A program made the translations under genes and the position numbers. The notes under the pieces were generated by a model. The model was not told where the DNA came from and ran no database searches. It saw nothing but the letters and a program-made list of their open reading frames with translations. A stretch of DNA of 6,691 nucleotides from CAZUHK01 sp964620345 (GTDB lineage: Bacteria > Planctomycetota > Phycisphaerae > Phycisphaerales > Zrk34). The stretch is from positions 1-6,691 of the forward strand of contig CAZUHK010000166.1 of NCBI GenBank assembly GCA_964620345.1, given 5' to 3'. Below are positions 6,119 through 6,691 of this stretch, piece by piece. Within the stretch, counting starts at the first letter, position 1, and each line of letters starts with the position of its first letter.

Positions 6119-6493
6119 CCTTGGGCCGCCTCACCCCACACCCGATTTCCAATAGAGACGGCCCGGCACCTAGTCAGTTAACGTGGTCATGCTCTGCCTC
6201 GGCGGACGAGGCGGCGCGGGAGTCGCCGCCACCGGACAAAGCTCGCGGGAGCTCGAGCCCTTGCCGCAACGACGGTTGCCGGGGATCAGTTGGGCCGATG
6301 TCGGGAGATGTGCAAGTGTAGAAGTTGGCCCCATGCGGGTGCGTCCGCGGGTCGTGCCGTTGGGCGCTTCGGGTTCCATCGCCTCATATCTGGAGCCCGA
6401 GGTCGGGTGCCGCACGTCTGATCGCGTCGGCCGGTCGTGTCCGGCCCGAGGCAGAACATGCCACAGTGTTCGGATGTCAAAGATAACCAATTC
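6073..6493 (-). ncRNA. Candidate structured RNA gene, family not recognised
   Basis: A transcript of about 421 nt is outlined by a sigma70-like promoter at 6500-6527 and an intrinsic terminator at 6073-6118, with no convincing ORF between. Predicted helices inside include GGCCGG/CCGGCC (6429-6446, 6-nt loop), TCGGG-TCCA with TGGA-CCCGA (6369-6400, nine of ten paired, 12-nt loop), GCAAC/GTTGC (6266-6279, tetraloop), and GGCGGCG/CGCCGCC (6210-6230, 7-nt loop), which competes with GCCTCG/CGAGGC (6196-6212). The size would suit RNase P RNA or tmRNA, but I do not find the RNase P conserved blocks (such as GGAAAGTCCGG or ACAGAA), nor a tmRNA tRNA-like end or TTCGA-type T-loop. It could also be a short divergent mRNA or an untranslated leader. 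Confidence 0.4.
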
Positions 6494-6499
6494 ATCCTC

Positions 6500-6527
6500 A
6501 TTATCGGCGCGGTTCAGAGATTGTCAA
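6500..6527 (-). promoter_or_regulatory. Sigma70-like promoter on the minus strand
   Basis: TTGACA (6527-6522), a perfect -35, is followed after 16 nt by GATAAT (6505-6500), 5 of 6 to the -10 consensus. The expected start is near 6493. The region is clearly more AT-rich than its surroundings. A partial direct repeat, GGACAACTT and TGACAATCT, spans the -35 and could be an operator. A second TTGACA at 6480-6475 has no partner -10. Confidence 0.55.
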
Positions 6528-6614
6528 CCCAAGTTGTCCAGAAAAGTTGAGATTTTTTGCTCGCCGCCCTTCGCACCGGCCCCACCGCCGGGTTTCGCCG
6601 CGGTGCCGACCGGT

Positions 6615-6620
6615 TATCAT
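6615..6620 (+). promoter_or_regulatory. -10-like box TATCAT before the final gene
   Basis: TATCAT (5 of 6 to TATAAT) ends 6 nt before the ATG at 6627, leaving no room for a leader or a Shine-Dalgarno site. The -35 region is weak (a TTTCGC lies 16 nt upstream). The spacing is the same as at 5834 and close to that at 1984. Confidence 0.45.
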
Positions 6621-6626
6621 GCCCCC

Positions 6627-6691
6627 ATGGCCCCCACCGACCCGCAGCGTGCCGCCCGGCAGATGGTGCAGACCGACCGCTACTTCGGCCT
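6627..6691 (+). CDS. 5' end of an unidentified gene, truncated by the window
   Basis: Twenty-one full codons are visible, giving MAPTDPQRAARQMVQTDRYF followed by Gly, with no stop. That is too little to assign a family. The frame is supported by codons rich in G/C at the third position, and by the TATCAT box 6 nt upstream like that of two other genes here. The overlapping ATG at 6619 opens another frame rich in Pro and Trp and is less likely. The ARQMVQTDRYFG segment looks like an amphipathic helix at the N-terminus of a cytoplasmic enzyme; nothing more can be said. There is no signal peptide. Confidence 0.55.
   Translation, partial: MAPTDPQRAARQMVQTDRYFG

Noticed and set aside
5835..6152. 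N-terminal extension of the exported protein by 106 residues
   Set aside because: It would bury the signal peptide, is Arg/Pro/Gly-rich, and crosses two terminator-like structures.
6170..6495. Small minus-strand proteins starting at TTG 6490 or ATG 6495
   Set aside because: The starts are within 5 nt of the predicted transcription start, the sequences look random (mixed Trp, Cys, Pro and Arg with no pattern), and hairpins fill the region. A leaderless small protein remains a faint option.
73..6530. Exact 10-mer TTGTCAACCC at 73-82 and 6521-6530
   Set aside because: A repeat of this length is expected by chance in a window this size, and the copy at 73-82 lacks a -10 box for a promoter.
1..6691. 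CRISPR array, IS element, phage or toxin-antitoxin genes
   Set aside because: No regularly spaced repeats, transposase, integrase, terminal inverted repeats or paired small genes could be found on either strand.

Overview
The window is GC-rich DNA (roughly two thirds G+C by eye) from a bacterial chromosome. It holds four complete protein genes and the first codons of a fifth, separated by unusually long, hairpin-rich non-coding stretches. The host cannot be fixed from sequence alone. The type of FolD (a QHPVP-type active-site block), the DegT-family aminotransferase with a YFPPIHLQPF block, an exported helical-repeat protein and the base composition would fit Planctomycetota (for example Phycisphaerae). 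That is an impression from family resemblance, not a demonstrated assignment.

Layout. Positions 1-882 hold no credible gene. They contain a cluster of inverted repeats, two related palindromic elements that resemble widespread interspersed repeats, and three putative G-quadruplex motifs. Positions 883-1851 (minus) encode cysteine synthase (cysK). A 132-bp divergent spacer leads to folD (1984-2847, plus), methylenetetrahydrofolate dehydrogenase/cyclohydrolase, whose catalytic Asp loop is altered. FolD converges on a PLP-dependent DegT/DnrJ/EryC1/StrS sugar aminotransferase (2981-4198, minus). Upstream of that on the same strand lies a secreted helical-repeat protein (4278-5834, minus), possibly co-transcribed with it. 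Positions 5835-6626 look non-coding. They carry two minus-strand terminator-like structures and a good sigma70-like minus-strand promoter, which together outline a candidate structured RNA of about 420 nt. A plus-strand gene begins at 6627 and runs off the window.

How it fits together. CysK (O-acetylserine to cysteine) and FolD (one-carbon units derived largely from serine) both sit downstream of serine metabolism, but their pairing may be only positional. The aminotransferase probably makes an amino sugar for a surface glycan, and the helical-repeat protein is exported; no functional link between them is visible.

The points most worth a second look are: (i) FolD with Val in place of both Asp residues of the family KDVDG motif; (ii) three gene starts with a -10-like hexamer only 6-7 nt before the ATG, suggesting leaderless mRNAs; (iii) the candidate RNA gene at 6073-6493.
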